A stretch of 64,000 nucleotides of DNA from Streptomyces bambusae (GTDB taxonomy: Bacteria; Actinomycetota; Actinomycetes; Streptomycetales; Streptomycetaceae): positions 1 through 64,000 of the forward strand of contig NZ_JAJAUZ010000018.1 of the NCBI RefSeq assembly GCF_020532645.1, given 5' to 3'. Below the pieces are notes generated by a model. It did not search any database, was not told where the DNA came from, and worked only from the letters and a program-made list of their open reading frames with translations. Position 1 is the first letter of the stretch. Each line of letters starts with the position of its first letter. The position numbers and the translations under genes were made by a program. This document shows positions 25,069-34,432 of this stretch, piece after piece.

Positions 25069-26109
25069 TCAGGACTTGACTTCGCCCTTGATCAGGCGGA
25101 GCTGGTCGATGATCGCCTCGCACTTGTTGTTCGACTCACAGGACAGCTTCAGGGCGTTGGTGCCCTTGGAGAGCTTGATGTAGGAGTAGCTGTAGGTCCA
25201 GCCCTTCTCCCACTCGCCGTCGCCGGCCTTGGAGAAGTTCTTGAGGCTGATCGCCCGGTCCTGGCGCTCGCCGTTGATGGTGAGCGTGCCGTCGCCGTCC
25301 TTGCCGGGCACGCCGTAGTTCACGAGGAACGTGTACGTCCCGGTCTCCGGCACGTCCACGGTCCACGTGATCGCCGCACCGACCTGGTTGAAGCCGCCCA
25401 CGTACTGGCCGCCGGCGCCCTTCGCGCCCGGCACGTGGTTCTGCGGGGTGGCGCCGCCGCTCAGCACGATGCCCGGGCCGGCCGCCGCGTCCGCGACCGG
25501 GATCTCGGAACTCTTGACCGGCTTCTTCGTCGGGTCGTTCTTGCCGGGGGTGGGCTGGGCTCCGGTGGACTGGCCGACGGGGGTGTTGGACGAGGTGTCC
25601 TTGCCCTTGTCCTTGTCCTTGTTCTGGTCCGAGATGAGGGCCACACCGATGCCGATGACGACCGCGCCGACCACGGCGATCGCACCGATCAGCAGGCCGC
25701 GGCGGTTCGAGCCGCGGGCCGGCGGGGCCGGCTGGGCGGGCGGGGCGTAGGACTGCTGGCCGCCGTACGTCTGCTGCGGCGGGACCCCGTAGCCGCCGGC
25801 CGCCTGTATGGCCTCGGGGGCCTGGTAGTGCGGCTGCGGCTGGTGCCCGGGCTGCGGGTGCGGCTGCTGCTGCGGCACGTGGCCGCGCTGGCCGCCGTAC
25901 GTCCGCTCGCCGACCGTCCGCACCTGGTTGTACGAGGTCCTGGGGACGCCCGGCTGACCGCCGCCCTGACCCGGGTAGCCGTAACCGCCGCCCTGCGTGG
26001 GCGGGGTGGCACCGGCCGCCTGGCCGTCCGCGTAGAGGTAACCGAACGGGTCGTCGTCTTCTGGCGTGTTCGCGCCGTTGTTCGGGCCGTTGTTCGCGGG
26101 CGTCGTCAT
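25069..26109 (-). CDS. Membrane-anchored protein with CBM-type domain
   Basis: Protein of 346 residues. Residues 1-130 are a disordered cytoplasmic Gly/Pro/Gln/Tyr-rich region (QPHPQPGHQPQPHYQ). One transmembrane helix follows at about 137-160 (GLLIGAIAVVGAVVIGIGVALI), then a Lys/Asp and Pro/Thr linker. Residues about 215-343 form a beta-sandwich like a CBM6/CBM35 domain (YVGGFNQVGAAITWTVDVPETGTYTFLVNYGVPG, SCESNNKCEAIIDQLRL). It probably binds carbohydrate outside the cell, and its location beside the amino-sugar genes fits. It faces pfkB, with only 19 bp between stops. Confidence 0.8.
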   Translation of the reverse strand: MTTPANNGPNNGANTPEDDDPFGYLYADGQAAGATPPTQGGGYGYPGQGGGQPGVPRTSYNQVRTVGERTYGGQRGHVPQQQPHPQPGHQPQPHYQAPEAIQAAGGYGVPPQQTYGGQQSYAPPAQPAPPARGSNRRGLLIGAIAVVGAVVIGIGVALISDQNKDKDKGKDTSSNTPVGQSTGAQPTPGKNDPTKKPVKSSEIPVADAAAGPGIVLSGGATPQNHVPGAKGAGGQYVGGFNQVGAAITWTVDVPETGTYTFLVNYGVPGKDGDGTLTINGERQDRAISLKNFSKAGDGEWEKGWTYSYSYIKLSKGTNALKLSCESNNKCEAIIDQLRLIKGEVKS

Positions 26110-26177
26110 CGCAGGTCACTCCTTTCGACCCCGGGGAGCCTACCTCGAACAGGCGCTCCCCCGGGCTCCGGATGACC

Positions 26178-27893
26178 TCAGCCGGCCCTGCGGTGCGCCT
26201 TGGAACGCGACCTTTTCTCGATGTACATCCGCTGGTCGGCCGAGCGGAGCACCTCGTCGGCGGACATTCCGCAGCTGGCCCATCCGATGCCGAAACTCGC
26301 TCCGACCCGCACCGCACGGCCGTCGACCCGGATCGGCGGGATGATCGCGTTGCGCAGCCGGACCGCGAGGTCGGCGGCGTCCGCGGCACCGAGCCCGTCG
26401 GCGAGGACGACGAATTCGTCACCACCCAGCCGGGCGACGGTGTCACCGTCGCGCACCCCCGTCGTCAACCGGCGCGCGACCTCGATCAGCACGGCGTCAC
26501 CGGTGTGGTGTCCGAACCGGTCGTTGATCGACTTGAAGCCGTCCAGGTCGCAGAAGAGGACGGCCAGCCCCTTGGTGCCGTCGTCGATGTCCGTGGCCGG
26601 CGCCACCGTGTGCACGTGGTGGTCGAAGGCCCCGCCGCCGGGCCCGCCCGGCCCGCCGCCCGCCGGGTCGAAAGGGTCCGCGTAGCCCCCGGCCGGGTAG
26701 CCGTCCACCGGGTAGCCGTCGGCCGTCATTCCGTGGCCGCCGGGCCCGTGCCCGCCCGCGTCCGCGCCCTCGTAGGCCGCGTCCAGGGCCTCCACGGCCG
26801 TCGCCCGCACGGACTGCGGCCGCCGGCACAGCCGGGCCGCGAGCCGGGAGCGCAGCTCGGCGCTGTTGGGCAGGCCGGTCAATGAGTCGTGGCTGGCGCG
26901 GTGCGCGAGCTGCAGCTCGTGCCGCTTGCGCTCCTCGATGTCCTCGACGTGCGTGAGCAGGAACCGCGGCCCGTCGGCGGCGTCCGCGACCACCGAGTTC
27001 CGCAGCGAGACCCACACGTACGTGCCGTCCCGGCGGCCCAGCCGCAGCTCGGCGCGGCCGCCCTCGGCGGAGGTCCGCAGCAGGGTCCCGATGTCCTCGG
27101 GGTGGACCAGGTCGGAGAACGAGTAGCGGCGCAGCACCGAGGCGGGGCGGCCGAGCAGCCGGCACAGCGCGTCGTTCGTGCGCAGCAGCCGGCCGTGCTG
27201 GTCGCCGCCCATCTCGGCGATCGCCATGCCGCTGGGCGCGTACTCGAAGGCCTGCCGGAAGGACTCCTCGCTGGCCCGCAGCGCCTGCTGCTCGCGTTCC
27301 AGCCGGACCAGGGCGCGCTGCATGTTCGCGCGCAGGCGCGCGTTGCTGATCGCAATGGCAGCCTGGAATGCGTACATCTGGAGGGCTTCGCGGCCCCAGG
27401 CCCCTGGTCGGCGCCCGTTGCGCGGCTTGTCGACCGAGATGACGCCCAGCAGCTCGCCGCCGGTGGCGTACATGGGGGCGTAGAGGCGGTCCTCGGGGTG
27501 CCACTCGTCCTCGAACCGCGGATCGGGGCCCTCGGTGTGCCACTGCGGTACGTCGTCCTCCAGCAGCACCCAGCCCTCGGTGTGCGGGATGAACCGCAGG
27601 CCGCCCCAGGACTCGCCCATGGCCAGGCGCCGGTCCCAGGAGGTGCGGGAGCCGACCCGGCCGGTGATCAGCGCTTCGGCGGCGGGGTTGCCCGCGAAGG
27701 CGGCGACGACGAGGTCACCGTCGGGGCGGACGAGGTTGACACAGGCGAGCTCGTAGCCGAGGCCCACGACAATGCCGTCCACGACGGTCTGCAGAGTGTC
27801 CGCCAGGCTGCGGGCCGTGTTGAGTTCGGCCACCACCTGGTGCAGCTGCCGCAGGGTCGCAAGACGGACGTACGGCTCCGACTCGGTCTCCAT
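26178..27893 (-). CDS. cdgB: GAF-PAS-GGDEF diguanylate cyclase
   Basis: Cytoplasmic c-di-GMP synthase of 571 residues. Order: GAF (about 20-175), PAS/PAC (about 195-315, ending EDIEERKRHELQLAHRASHD), then GGDEF (about 325-565). The catalytic GGDEF at 490-494 is intact, and the inhibitory I-site RDGD lies five residues before it. The GGDEF domain is split by about 70 residues of low-complexity Gly/Tyr/Asp/Pro sequence between LTGLPNSAELRSRL and LAVLFCDLDGFKSIND. The architecture matches S. coelicolor CdgB (recalled), which affects development. The start METESEPYV has GGGAGAG upstream; an alternative start lies 15 codons earlier. Confidence 0.9.
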   Translation of the reverse strand: METESEPYVRLATLRQLHQVVAELNTARSLADTLQTVVDGIVVGLGYELACVNLVRPDGDLVVAAFAGNPAAEALITGRVGSRTSWDRRLAMGESWGGLRFIPHTEGWVLLEDDVPQWHTEGPDPRFEDEWHPEDRLYAPMYATGGELLGVISVDKPRNGRRPGAWGREALQMYAFQAAIAISNARLRANMQRALVRLEREQQALRASEESFRQAFEYAPSGMAIAEMGGDQHGRLLRTNDALCRLLGRPASVLRRYSFSDLVHPEDIGTLLRTSAEGGRAELRLGRRDGTYVWVSLRNSVVADAADGPRFLLTHVEDIEERKRHELQLAHRASHDSLTGLPNSAELRSRLAARLCRRPQSVRATAVEALDAAYEGADAGGHGPGGHGMTADGYPVDGYPAGGYADPFDPAGGGPGGPGGGAFDHHVHTVAPATDIDDGTKGLAVLFCDLDGFKSINDRFGHHTGDAVLIEVARRLTTGVRDGDTVARLGGDEFVVLADGLGAADAADLAVRLRNAIIPPIRVDGRAVRVGASFGIGWASCGMSADEVLRSADQRMYIEKRSRSKAHRRAG

Positions 27894-28219
27894 TGCTCGC
27901 TCTCCCCGAGACCTCGACAGCAACTCCAGGTTTGTCATCGTCGTTTCGTTGCGGTGTCCATTCCACTGAATCACAGTGAGCTGTTCCGCCGGTACACAGG
28001 GTCAACAAATCTTGCCCTCTGTGACTCAAGTCACATGAGATGAATTATCCGGGGGCTGGCGGGCTGCCGGTCGCCGGGGCTCGCCGGCGCGAGGCTGGGA
28101 GCGCTCCCCCTCGTTCTCAGGAGCAAAAGATACGCGGCCGGGTAGGCCGCCGGCCCTAGGCCGCGGCTCGGTCCCGGGCCCGATGCGCCGCACGGGAGGG
28201 CGAGACTAGCGTTCCGGAC
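27894..28219. other. Divergent promoter region between cdgB and flavin reductase
   Basis: This 326-bp gap contains no credible gene. The cdgB-proximal 150 bp are relatively A/T rich (CGTTTCGTTGCGGTGTCC, AACAAATCTTGCC, GTGACTCAAGTCACAT), and the last includes the palindrome TGACTCAAGTCA (28021-28032), a possible regulator site. The remainder is GC-rich. Confidence 0.5.
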
Positions 28220-28828
28220 GTGCTGAAGACGAGACCCCTGACGGCCCCTTCCGCCGGACCCGCGGCCACCGGCAGCCCTCATGCTGAGGGGGTGAGCAAT
28301 GACGAGTTCCGCGCCGCGATGTCCCGGCTCGCGGCGGGCGTGGTCCTGGTCACCGCCCAGGAGCCGCCGCTGGACGAGCCCGTCGGCATGACGGCCACCG
28401 CGTTCATGTCGGTGTCCCTGGACCCGCCGCTGGTGCTGGTCGGCCTGCGCGAGGGGTCCCGGATGGACGACCTGCTGGCGGAGCAGCCGCTGTGGGCGGT
28501 GTCGGTGCTGGCGGAGAGTCAGCGGCACGTGGCCGCGCGGTTCGCCATGAAGGGCCGGATCAGCGACCGGCTGCTGTTCGCCGACGTACCGCACGAGCGC
28601 GGGTCCCTGACGGGGGCGCCGCTGGTCTCCGGGGCGCTGGCCACGCTGGAGTGCCGTACGGAGTCCCGGGTCGAGGCCGGGGACCACACACTGGTGATCG
28701 GCCGGGTGCTGGCGGCGGGACTGCCGCCGGTGGCGGGGACGGGGGCTGCGGTTGTGGACGATCCGCTGCTGTACTTCCGCGGGCGGTACCGGCACCTGGG
28801 GGGCGCTTCCGGCCCCGCCGGCGCTTGA
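28220..28828 (+). CDS. Flavin reductase family protein
   Basis: FMN-binding split-barrel protein of 202 residues, HpaC/ActVB-like. Visible: FRAAMSRLAAGVVLVTA, GMTATAFMSVSLDPPLVLVGLREGSRM, LWAVSVLAESQRHVAARFA and GDHTLVIGRVLAAGL. It would reduce free flavin with NAD(P)H for a partner monooxygenase, which is not nearby. The first 30 residues are an unstructured extension, and VSNDEFRAAM is an alternative start. The last residues (ASGPAGA) and the stop codon are supplied by a reverse repeat copy, so the natural C-terminus may have been replaced. Confidence 0.88.
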   Translation: MLKTRPLTAPSAGPAATGSPHAEGVSNDEFRAAMSRLAAGVVLVTAQEPPLDEPVGMTATAFMSVSLDPPLVLVGLREGSRMDDLLAEQPLWAVSVLAESQRHVAARFAMKGRISDRLLFADVPHERGSLTGAPLVSGALATLECRTESRVEAGDHTLVIGRVLAAGLPPVAGTGAAVVDDPLLYFRGRYRHLGGASGPAGA

Positions 28829-28957
28829 GGCGCGGGGTCCGGGGCGGAGCCCGGAGGGGTGACCCTGCTCGGCAGACCGACCCGGCGGGGCAAAATCCAG
28901 CCCCGCCGGCGTTTGAGGCGCGGGGTCCGGGGCGGAGCCCCGAGGCTTTGAGCCCAG
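28806..28957. repeat. Two reverse repeat copies, first overlapping a stop codon
   Basis: Reverse copies at about 28806-28855 and 28896-28948, each CCAGCCCCGCCGGCG-type followed by TTGAGGCGCGGGG and TCCGGGGCGGAGCCC. The TGA of the first TTGAGG is the flavin reductase stop. Confidence 0.85.
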
Positions 28958-28999
28958 CCGACCCAAGGGCCGCGGCCCGTGACGGCGCGTCCGGTGCCG

Positions 29000-29425
29000 T
29001 CACCAATCGCGCCCGGAGCGCCCCCGCTTCGTGTCGGAGCGGGCCTTCTTCTCGCGCAGCCGCCGCTCGTTGATCCCGCGCGGGATCTTCGTGGCCCGGC
29101 GCGGCTTGGGCGGCGGCGCGGTCGCCTCGGCGAGCAGCGCGGCCAGCCGCACGGCGGCCATCTCGCGGTTGCGCCACTGAGAGCGGTGCTCCGAAGCGCG
29201 AACGGTGATCACCCCGCCGACCAGCCTCCCGGCCAGCCGCTCCAGCGCCCGGTCCTTCCACACCTCCGGCAGCGCCTTCGTCGCGCCGAGGTCGAAGCTC
29301 AGCTCGGCCTTCGAGTCGGACGTGTTGACGTGCTGCCCGCCCGGCCCCGACGAACGCGAGAAACGCCAGACGAGCTCGGCCTCCGGAAGGACGACCGAAC
29401 CGCGGATGACATAGGGACCAGGCAT
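29000..29425 (-). CDS. arfB: ArfB-like peptidyl-tRNA hydrolase (class I RF domain)
   Basis: Protein of 141 residues with the catalytic GGQ motif in SRSSGPGGQHVNTSDSKAELSFDL near residue 30 and a basic tail (RRATKIPRGINERRLREKKARSDTKRGRSGR). These two features define ArfB (YaeJ) proteins, which enter stalled ribosomes and hydrolyse the peptidyl-tRNA. There is no codon-recognition domain, so it is not a true release factor. ATG (29425) gives MPGPYVIRGSVVLPEAELVW, the usual family start. It is divergent from terD. Confidence 0.92.
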   Translation of the reverse strand: MPGPYVIRGSVVLPEAELVWRFSRSSGPGGQHVNTSDSKAELSFDLGATKALPEVWKDRALERLAGRLVGGVITVRASEHRSQWRNREMAAVRLAALLAEATAPPPKPRRATKIPRGINERRLREKKARSDTKRGRSGRDW

Positions 29426-29576
29426 GCCCCTATGATCCCGGCCCGCCGCGCCCCCGTCACGCCGATTTCGCGACCCTGGAACCCGCCGGGCCTCTCCCCG
29501 CGTTATGACAGACAGCGGTAGCTTGACCATGGCCGGGAACCCAAGGCCACGGACGACGAAAAAGGGGACTTCTCCA

Positions 29577-30152
29577 ATGGCGGTAAGCCTGTCCAAGGGC
29601 GGTAACGTCTCGCTCACGAAGGAGGCCCCGGGCCTCAGCGCCGTCACGGTCGGCCTCGGCTGGGACGTCCGCACGACCACCGGTGTGGACTTCGACCTGG
29701 ACGCCTCGGCCATCGCGGTCAACGCAATGGGCAAGGTCGTGTCCGACGGCCACTTCGTCTTCTTCAACAACAAGTCCACCCCGGACCAGACCATCGTGCA
29801 CACCGGTGACAACCGCACCGGCGAGGGCGCGGGCGACGACGAGGCCATCAACGTCAACCTGGCCGGCCTCCCCGCCGACGTCGACAAGATCGTCTTCCCG
29901 GTCTCCATCTACGACGCAGACTCCCGCGGCCAGAACTTCGGCCAGGTCCGCAACGCGTACATCCGCGTCGTGAACCAGGCCGGCGGCACCGAGATCGCCC
30001 GCTACGACCTCTCCGAGGACGCCGCCACCGAGACCGCCATGGTCTTCGGCGAGCTGTACCGCAACGGCGCGGAGTGGAAGTTCCGCGCGGTCGGCCAGGG
30101 CTACGCCTCCGGCCTGACGGGCATCGCCCAGGACTTCGGCGTCAACGTCTGA
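29577..30152 (+). CDS. terD: TerD-family tellurium resistance protein
   Basis: TerD-fold protein of 191 residues that binds calcium. It starts [20 protein letters not shown] and has [19 protein letters not shown], the [23 protein letters not shown] loop, and [18 protein letters not shown] with acidic Ca ligands. ter genes are linked to tellurite and stress resistance and to development in Streptomyces; the biochemical role is not settled. GAAAAAGGGG precedes the start. It is a single gene here without other ter genes. Confidence 0.95.
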   Translation: MAVSLSKGGNVSLTKEAPGLSAVTVGLGWDVRTTTGVDFDLDASAIAVNAMGKVVSDGHFVFFNNKSTPDQTIVHTGDNRTGEGAGDDEAINVNLAGLPADVDKIVFPVSIYDADSRGQNFGQVRNAYIRVVNQAGGTEIARYDLSEDAATETAMVFGELYRNGAEWKFRAVGQGYASGLTGIAQDFGVNV

Positions 30153-30291
30153 CCGTCCGACCCGGCTCCGGACGCGCTCCGTCCGGGGTGGCCGGACCCG
30201 TTCCGGCCGTACCCCGGACGTACGCGGACACCCCCTGCGGCGGCATGCCGCGGGGGGTGCGGCGTACCCGGGCCGGGATAGGTTTCGGCGC

Positions 30292-30804
30292 ATGATCCTC
30301 GAACCGCTGCCGCGGGCGGACGGCGCGCTGCCCGGGCCCGTCCTCACCGAGGTCGCCGCGCTGTACGCCGCCAACCGGGAGTTCTTCGAGCTCAGCGGGG
30401 ACTTCCCGGACCCCGCGCACATCACCCTCGGGCAGGTGGCCGCGGCCCTCGCCGACGAACTCGCCGCACCTGGCTCCGAAGTGCTGCTCGCCCGGTCCGA
30501 AGGCCGCCTCGTCGGCCTCGCCGCCACCCTGGCGCACCACCCGTCCGGTACCGACCCCGACCCGTGGATCGGCCTGCTGCTCGTCGACGCGGCCGTCCAC
30601 CGGCAGGGCCACGGACGGCGGCTGGCCGGCCTGCTGGAAGACGGCTTCCGCACCGCCGGGCGCACCGGCGTACGGCTGGCCGTACTCGACGACAACCCGC
30701 GCGGGCTGGCGTTCTGGACCGCGCAGGGCTACCGGCTGCTGCGGCGCTCGCAGGACCTGGCGCTCGGCCGCCCCTGCCGGGTGCTGCGGAAACCCCTGGT
30801 CTGA
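30292..30804 (+). CDS. GNAT N-acetyltransferase
   Basis: Protein of 170 residues with a GNAT core. Acetyl-CoA loop: LLVDAAVHRQGHGRRLAGLLEDGF (Q-G-H-G-R-R) near residue 105. The next motif is VRLAVLDDNPRGLAFWTAQGYRLLRR, giving the family's N-x-x-A-x-x-F-W-x-x-x-G-Y/F. The N-terminal half (FFELSGDFPDPAHITLGQV) is typical of a Streptomyces GNAT subfamily. The acceptor is unknown. It faces the M1 peptidase gene. Confidence 0.88.
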   Translation: MILEPLPRADGALPGPVLTEVAALYAANREFFELSGDFPDPAHITLGQVAAALADELAAPGSEVLLARSEGRLVGLAATLAHHPSGTDPDPWIGLLLVDAAVHRQGHGRRLAGLLEDGFRTAGRTGVRLAVLDDNPRGLAFWTAQGYRLLRRSQDLALGRPCRVLRKPLV

Positions 30805-30827
30805 CGGGCCGACCCGGAAGACGGGCC

Positions 30828-32252
30828 CTACTCCTCCGCCGGCTTGCCCTCCCCGTACAGCCACTCGTCCCACACGTCCGTGAGGTCGTGGCCGGTGGAC
30901 TCCTCGGCGAACTCGGTGAAGTCGTCCGTGCTCGCGGTGGCGTGCCGGTACTCGGCGGCCCAGCCCTTCACCATCCTGAAGAACTCCTCGTCGCCGACCT
31001 CCTGGCGGATCCGGTGCAGCACCATCGCGCCGCGGGTGTACACCGGCGGCTCGGAGATGTTCTCGGCGCCGGGCGGCTCCGCGGGCGGGAACGCCCAGAA
31101 GTCCTCGTCCGCATCGTGCACGGTCTCCGTGTCGCCCTCGTAGTAGGCGTCGAAGGTCTCCTGGGCGGTGAGGCCCTGGTGGTCCTCGGTCCACAGCCAC
31201 TGCGCGTACGTGGCGAAGCTCTCGTTGAGCCACATGTCCTGCCAGGTCGCCGGCGACACCGAGTTGCCGAACCACTGGTGGGCCAGCTCGTGGACGATCA
31301 GCTCCTCGCTGGGGGCGCTGGAGTACACCGGCCGGGTCTGGGTCTCCAGCGCGTACCCGAGGGTGTCGCGGGGCACGACGATCGAACCGGCGGATCCGAA
31401 GGGGTAGCGGCCGAACTTCTTCGCACCCCAGTCGACGACCTCCGGCACCTTCGCCAGCACCGGCCGGCTCGCCTTCGCCTCGGCGGGGGCCACCGCCGAG
31501 TACAGCGGCACGCCGCCGGGGCTGCGGCCGGTGGAGATCTCGAACCGGCCGATGGCGAGGGTGGCCAGGTAGGTGGCCATCGGGTCACCGCCGCGCCACC
31601 GGAAGGTGGTGCCGCCGGGGTGCACGACACGGGAGGCCAGGCTGCCGTTGGAGACGGCCTCGTAGCCGGCCGGGACGGTGATCCGGACGTCGTGGACGGC
31701 CTTGTCGGACGGATGGTGGTTGCCGGGGAACCAGGCCATGGAGCCGACCGGTTCGCCGACGGCGACGGCGCCGTCGGCGGTCGGGATCCAGCCCTCCTTC
31801 GACCCGTCGGGGTCCGTGAGGGTCTTCGGGCTGCCGGAGTAGCGGACGACGGTGCGGAAGACGGCGCCCTTCTCCACCTCGTCGGGCGGCCGGACCGTCA
31901 GCTCCTGGCCGACCCGGTTGAAGCGGGCGCCCTTGCCGCCGACGGTCACCGAGTCCACGGTCAGGCCGGCGAGGTCGAGGTTGAACGCGCTGAGGTCCTG
32001 GGTGGCGGTCGCGGTGATCTCGGCGGTGCCGGTCAGCTCGCGGGTGCGGGGCTCGTAGTCCAGGACGAGGCCGTAGCGGCTGACGTCGTAGCCGCCGTTC
32101 CCCGCCTTCGGGAAGTACGGGTCGCGCAGCCCGGACGCACCCGGGCGCCCCTGCACCGCACCGCCGGTGCAGGCGCTCAGGGCGGTGAGCGCGAGCACGG
32201 CAGCGGCTGCGGCGGCAGGGGCGCGGCGGGGGGTCATACGGGTGCGGTCCAC
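30828..32252 (-). CDS. M1-family zinc aminopeptidase, lipoprotein
   Basis: Exported metallopeptidase of 474 residues. A lipobox LSAC follows a hydrophobic signal near residue 28. The zinc site is HELAHQWFGN with the third ligand in WLNESFATYAQWLW 18 residues later. The exopeptidase motif is shifted (GSAGSIVVPRDTLGYALET). It lacks the C-terminal helical domain of long M1 enzymes, as do other secreted Streptomyces members. The GTG start has AGGA at good spacing; ATG five codons later is possible. It likely trims extracellular peptides. Confidence 0.93.
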   Translation of the reverse strand: MDRTRMTPRRAPAAAAAAVLALTALSACTGGAVQGRPGASGLRDPYFPKAGNGGYDVSRYGLVLDYEPRTRELTGTAEITATATQDLSAFNLDLAGLTVDSVTVGGKGARFNRVGQELTVRPPDEVEKGAVFRTVVRYSGSPKTLTDPDGSKEGWIPTADGAVAVGEPVGSMAWFPGNHHPSDKAVHDVRITVPAGYEAVSNGSLASRVVHPGGTTFRWRGGDPMATYLATLAIGRFEISTGRSPGGVPLYSAVAPAEAKASRPVLAKVPEVVDWGAKKFGRYPFGSAGSIVVPRDTLGYALETQTRPVYSSAPSEELIVHELAHQWFGNSVSPATWQDMWLNESFATYAQWLWTEDHQGLTAQETFDAYYEGDTETVHDADEDFWAFPPAEPPGAENISEPPVYTRGAMVLHRIRQEVGDEEFFRMVKGWAAEYRHATASTDDFTEFAEESTGHDLTDVWDEWLYGEGKPAEE

Positions 32253-32298
32253 GCATTTGATCCTAAGCGGGTCCGCGGCGCGGGCACGGGGCCGTGGA

Positions 32299-32841
32299 TC
32301 AGTTCTGGACGGCCTCGACGCCGGCCTTGGCGAACTTCTCGTCCAGGTCGCCGCTGGGGGCGCCGGCCACGCCGATGCCGGCGATCGGGGCGCCCTTGAC
32401 CTGCACGGGGGCGCCGCCGCCGAGGAAGAGGGTGCCGGGGATGTCCTTCAGGTTCGGGGCCTGGGCGAGGCGGCCCGCGAGCACGGAGGTCGGGGCGTTC
32501 CAGGACACGGCGGTGAACGCCTTGCGCTCGGCGGACTCGTACGACTGCGGGCCGGCGCCGTCGCCGCGGAGGGTGACGACGGTGTTGCCGTTGCGGTCGA
32601 CCACGGCGACGCTGACCCGCTGGTTCTCGGCCTCGGCGGCGTCCAGCGCGGCCTGGGCGGCGCGGGTGGCGGCCTCGATCGACAGGTGCGTCGAGGTGAC
32701 GTACGTGCCGTTGTCGTCCTTCTTCGCGAGGACCTGCGAGGGGGCGGCCGGGGCGGCGCTGGCCTGCATCGCACCGAAGGTGCCGGCGGCGAGGGCGGTG
32801 GCGAGGGCGGCACCGGTGAGTACGCGGGTACGGGTCTTCAT
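32299..32841 (-). CDS. hbpS: Extracellular haem-binding protein HbpS
   Basis: Exported GlcG/HbpS-fold protein of 180 residues. A signal peptide ends near ASA-APA (about 29). The mature part has LSIEAATRAAQAALDAAEAENQRVSVAVVDRNGN, SAERKAFTAVSWNAPTS and PGTLFLGGGAPVQVKGAPIAGIGVAG, typical of the family. HbpS of S. reticuli binds haem, degrades it, and under redox stress binds the sensor kinase SenS (established). It lies opposite senS-senR, 403 bp away across a repeat-filled gap. Identity as HbpS is supported by both fold and neighbours. Confidence 0.9.
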   Translation of the reverse strand: MKTRTRVLTGAALATALAAGTFGAMQASAAPAAPSQVLAKKDDNGTYVTSTHLSIEAATRAAQAALDAAEAENQRVSVAVVDRNGNTVVTLRGDGAGPQSYESAERKAFTAVSWNAPTSVLAGRLAQAPNLKDIPGTLFLGGGAPVQVKGAPIAGIGVAGAPSGDLDEKFAKAGVEAVQN

Positions 32842-33244
32842 GGCGGGGATCTCCTTGCGTTGTCCTTGGGGCGGCCTGCCCTTCCATCGTGGGCCTGGGC
32901 CCTCTCCATCCCCGTCGTCGTACCGGCTCGCTCCCCTCCGCCGTTCCGGCTGACCCGGGGGTCAGCCGATCGGCTGATGCGCCCGCCTGTGCCCCCGTGT
33001 TCCCTTGACCCCGGGGCTCCGCCCCGGCCCCCCGCGCCTCAATCGCCGGCGAGGCTGGTTTTCGGGGCTCCGCCCCGGACCCCGGCCCTCAATCGCCGGA
33101 CGGGCTGGATTTTCCCCCGGCAGGTACCGGTGGCTGACCGCCGGCGGGGGAAAATCCAGCCCCGCCGGCGTTTGAGGCGCGGGGGTCCGGGGGCGGAGCC
33201 CCCGGTTTTTGGCTCAGGCCGGTCGCGGCCGGGAAGGTGGAGAG
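32842..33244. repeat. hbpS-senS intergenic region with three repeat copies
   Basis: Two forward copies (about 33013-33060 and 33062-33115) and one reverse copy (about 33145-33210) lie between hbpS and senS. The hbpS-proximal 170 bp are repeat-free and should carry the hbpS promoter. The repeats sit within about 35 bp of the senS start, where its promoter would be expected. Confidence 0.8.
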
Positions 33245-34432
33245 ATGGCCCCCGCAGCAGGAGACGGCACCAGGACCCTGGCGACGGTGGCCCACACCGC
33301 GTTCTTCCTCCTTCTGGCCGCCTCCCTGACACGGTTCCTGCTCCGCCACCCCGGCGAACCCCGCACCCCCTGGATCCTCGCCCTCAGCCTCACCCTCGCC
33401 GTGCTCTACGTCCTCGGCCCGGCCCTCGGCGCCGCCCCCACCCGCCCCCGCCTCGCCTGGTTCGGCCTCGTCCTGGCCACCTGGATGGTGCTCGTGCTGC
33501 TCGCACCGAGCTTCGCCTGGTGCGCCGTACCCCTGTTCTTCACCGCCCTGCGCACCCTGCCCGCCCGCGCCGCGATCGTCCTCGTCGCCCTGCTCACCGC
33601 GTTCGTCGTCGTCGCCCAGCTCCGCCTGGCCACCTCGTTCGACCCGAACCTGCTGCTCGCCCCGCCCGCCGTCGCCGCCCTCGCCACCGCCGTCTTCGTC
33701 CACATGGAGCGCCAGGCACAGGCCCAGCGGGACCTGATCGACGACCTGATCCGCACCCGCCGCGAGCTGGCCGCCACCGAGCGGCGCGAAGGCACCCTCG
33801 CCGAACGGCAGCGGCTGTCCATGGAGATCCACGACACCCTCGCGCAGGGCCTCTCCAGCCAGCAGATGCTGCTGCAGGCCGCCGACCGCACCTGGGACAC
33901 CGACCCGGCGACCGCCCGCGCACACGTCCGCACCGCCACCGGGATCGCCGCCCGCGGCCTCGCCGAGGCCCGCCGGCTCGTCCACGACCTCGCGCCGCCG
34001 CAGCTCGACGGCGGGGCGGGGCTCGCCGAGGCGCTGAAGGCACTGGACGCGGGCCCGGAGGTCACCGTCCGGTTCCACCTGGAGGGCACGCCGGTGCCGC
34101 TGCCCGGCCGTACGGAGTCCGCGCTGCTGCGCATCGCCCAGGGCGCGCTGGCGAACGTACGGGAGCACGCGGAGGCCCGTAACGCCGCCCTGACCCTGTC
34201 CTTCCTCGGCGACCAGGTCGTCCTGGACATCGCCGACGACGGCCGCGGCTTCACCGCCCCGCCGTCCGGTACGCCGTCCCCCGGCGCGCCCGGGCGCGGG
34301 CACGGGCTGCCGGCGGTACGGGCGCGGGTCGCGGCGCTGGGCGGCACCCTGGCGGTGGAGTCCGCGCCGGGCGAGGGCACCGTACTGTCCGTCTCGATCC
34401 CCGTCACCCCGGTTCCGGAGGACCCGTCATGA
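33245..34432 (+). CDS. senS: Sensor histidine kinase SenS
   Basis: Membrane kinase of 395 residues. Five or six hydrophobic helices cover residues about 15-160. A coiled linker (ERQAQAQRDLIDDLIRTRREL) follows, then the HisKA_3 dimerisation box with phospho-His in LSMEIHDTLAQGLSSQQML, and the ATPase motifs LRIAQGALANVREHA (N box), LDIADDGRGF (D/G1) and GHGLPAVRARVAALGG (G2). SenS of S. reticuli responds to haem/oxidative stress through HbpS. ATG 33245 was preferred; a GGAGAG-like site precedes it. The stop overlaps the senR ATG. Confidence 0.92.
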   Translation: MAPAAGDGTRTLATVAHTAFFLLLAASLTRFLLRHPGEPRTPWILALSLTLAVLYVLGPALGAAPTRPRLAWFGLVLATWMVLVLLAPSFAWCAVPLFFTALRTLPARAAIVLVALLTAFVVVAQLRLATSFDPNLLLAPPAVAALATAVFVHMERQAQAQRDLIDDLIRTRRELAATERREGTLAERQRLSMEIHDTLAQGLSSQQMLLQAADRTWDTDPATARAHVRTATGIAARGLAEARRLVHDLAPPQLDGGAGLAEALKALDAGPEVTVRFHLEGTPVPLPGRTESALLRIAQGALANVREHAEARNAALTLSFLGDQVVLDIADDGRGFTAPPSGTPSPGAPGRGHGLPAVRARVAALGGTLAVESAPGEGTVLSVSIPVTPVPEDPS

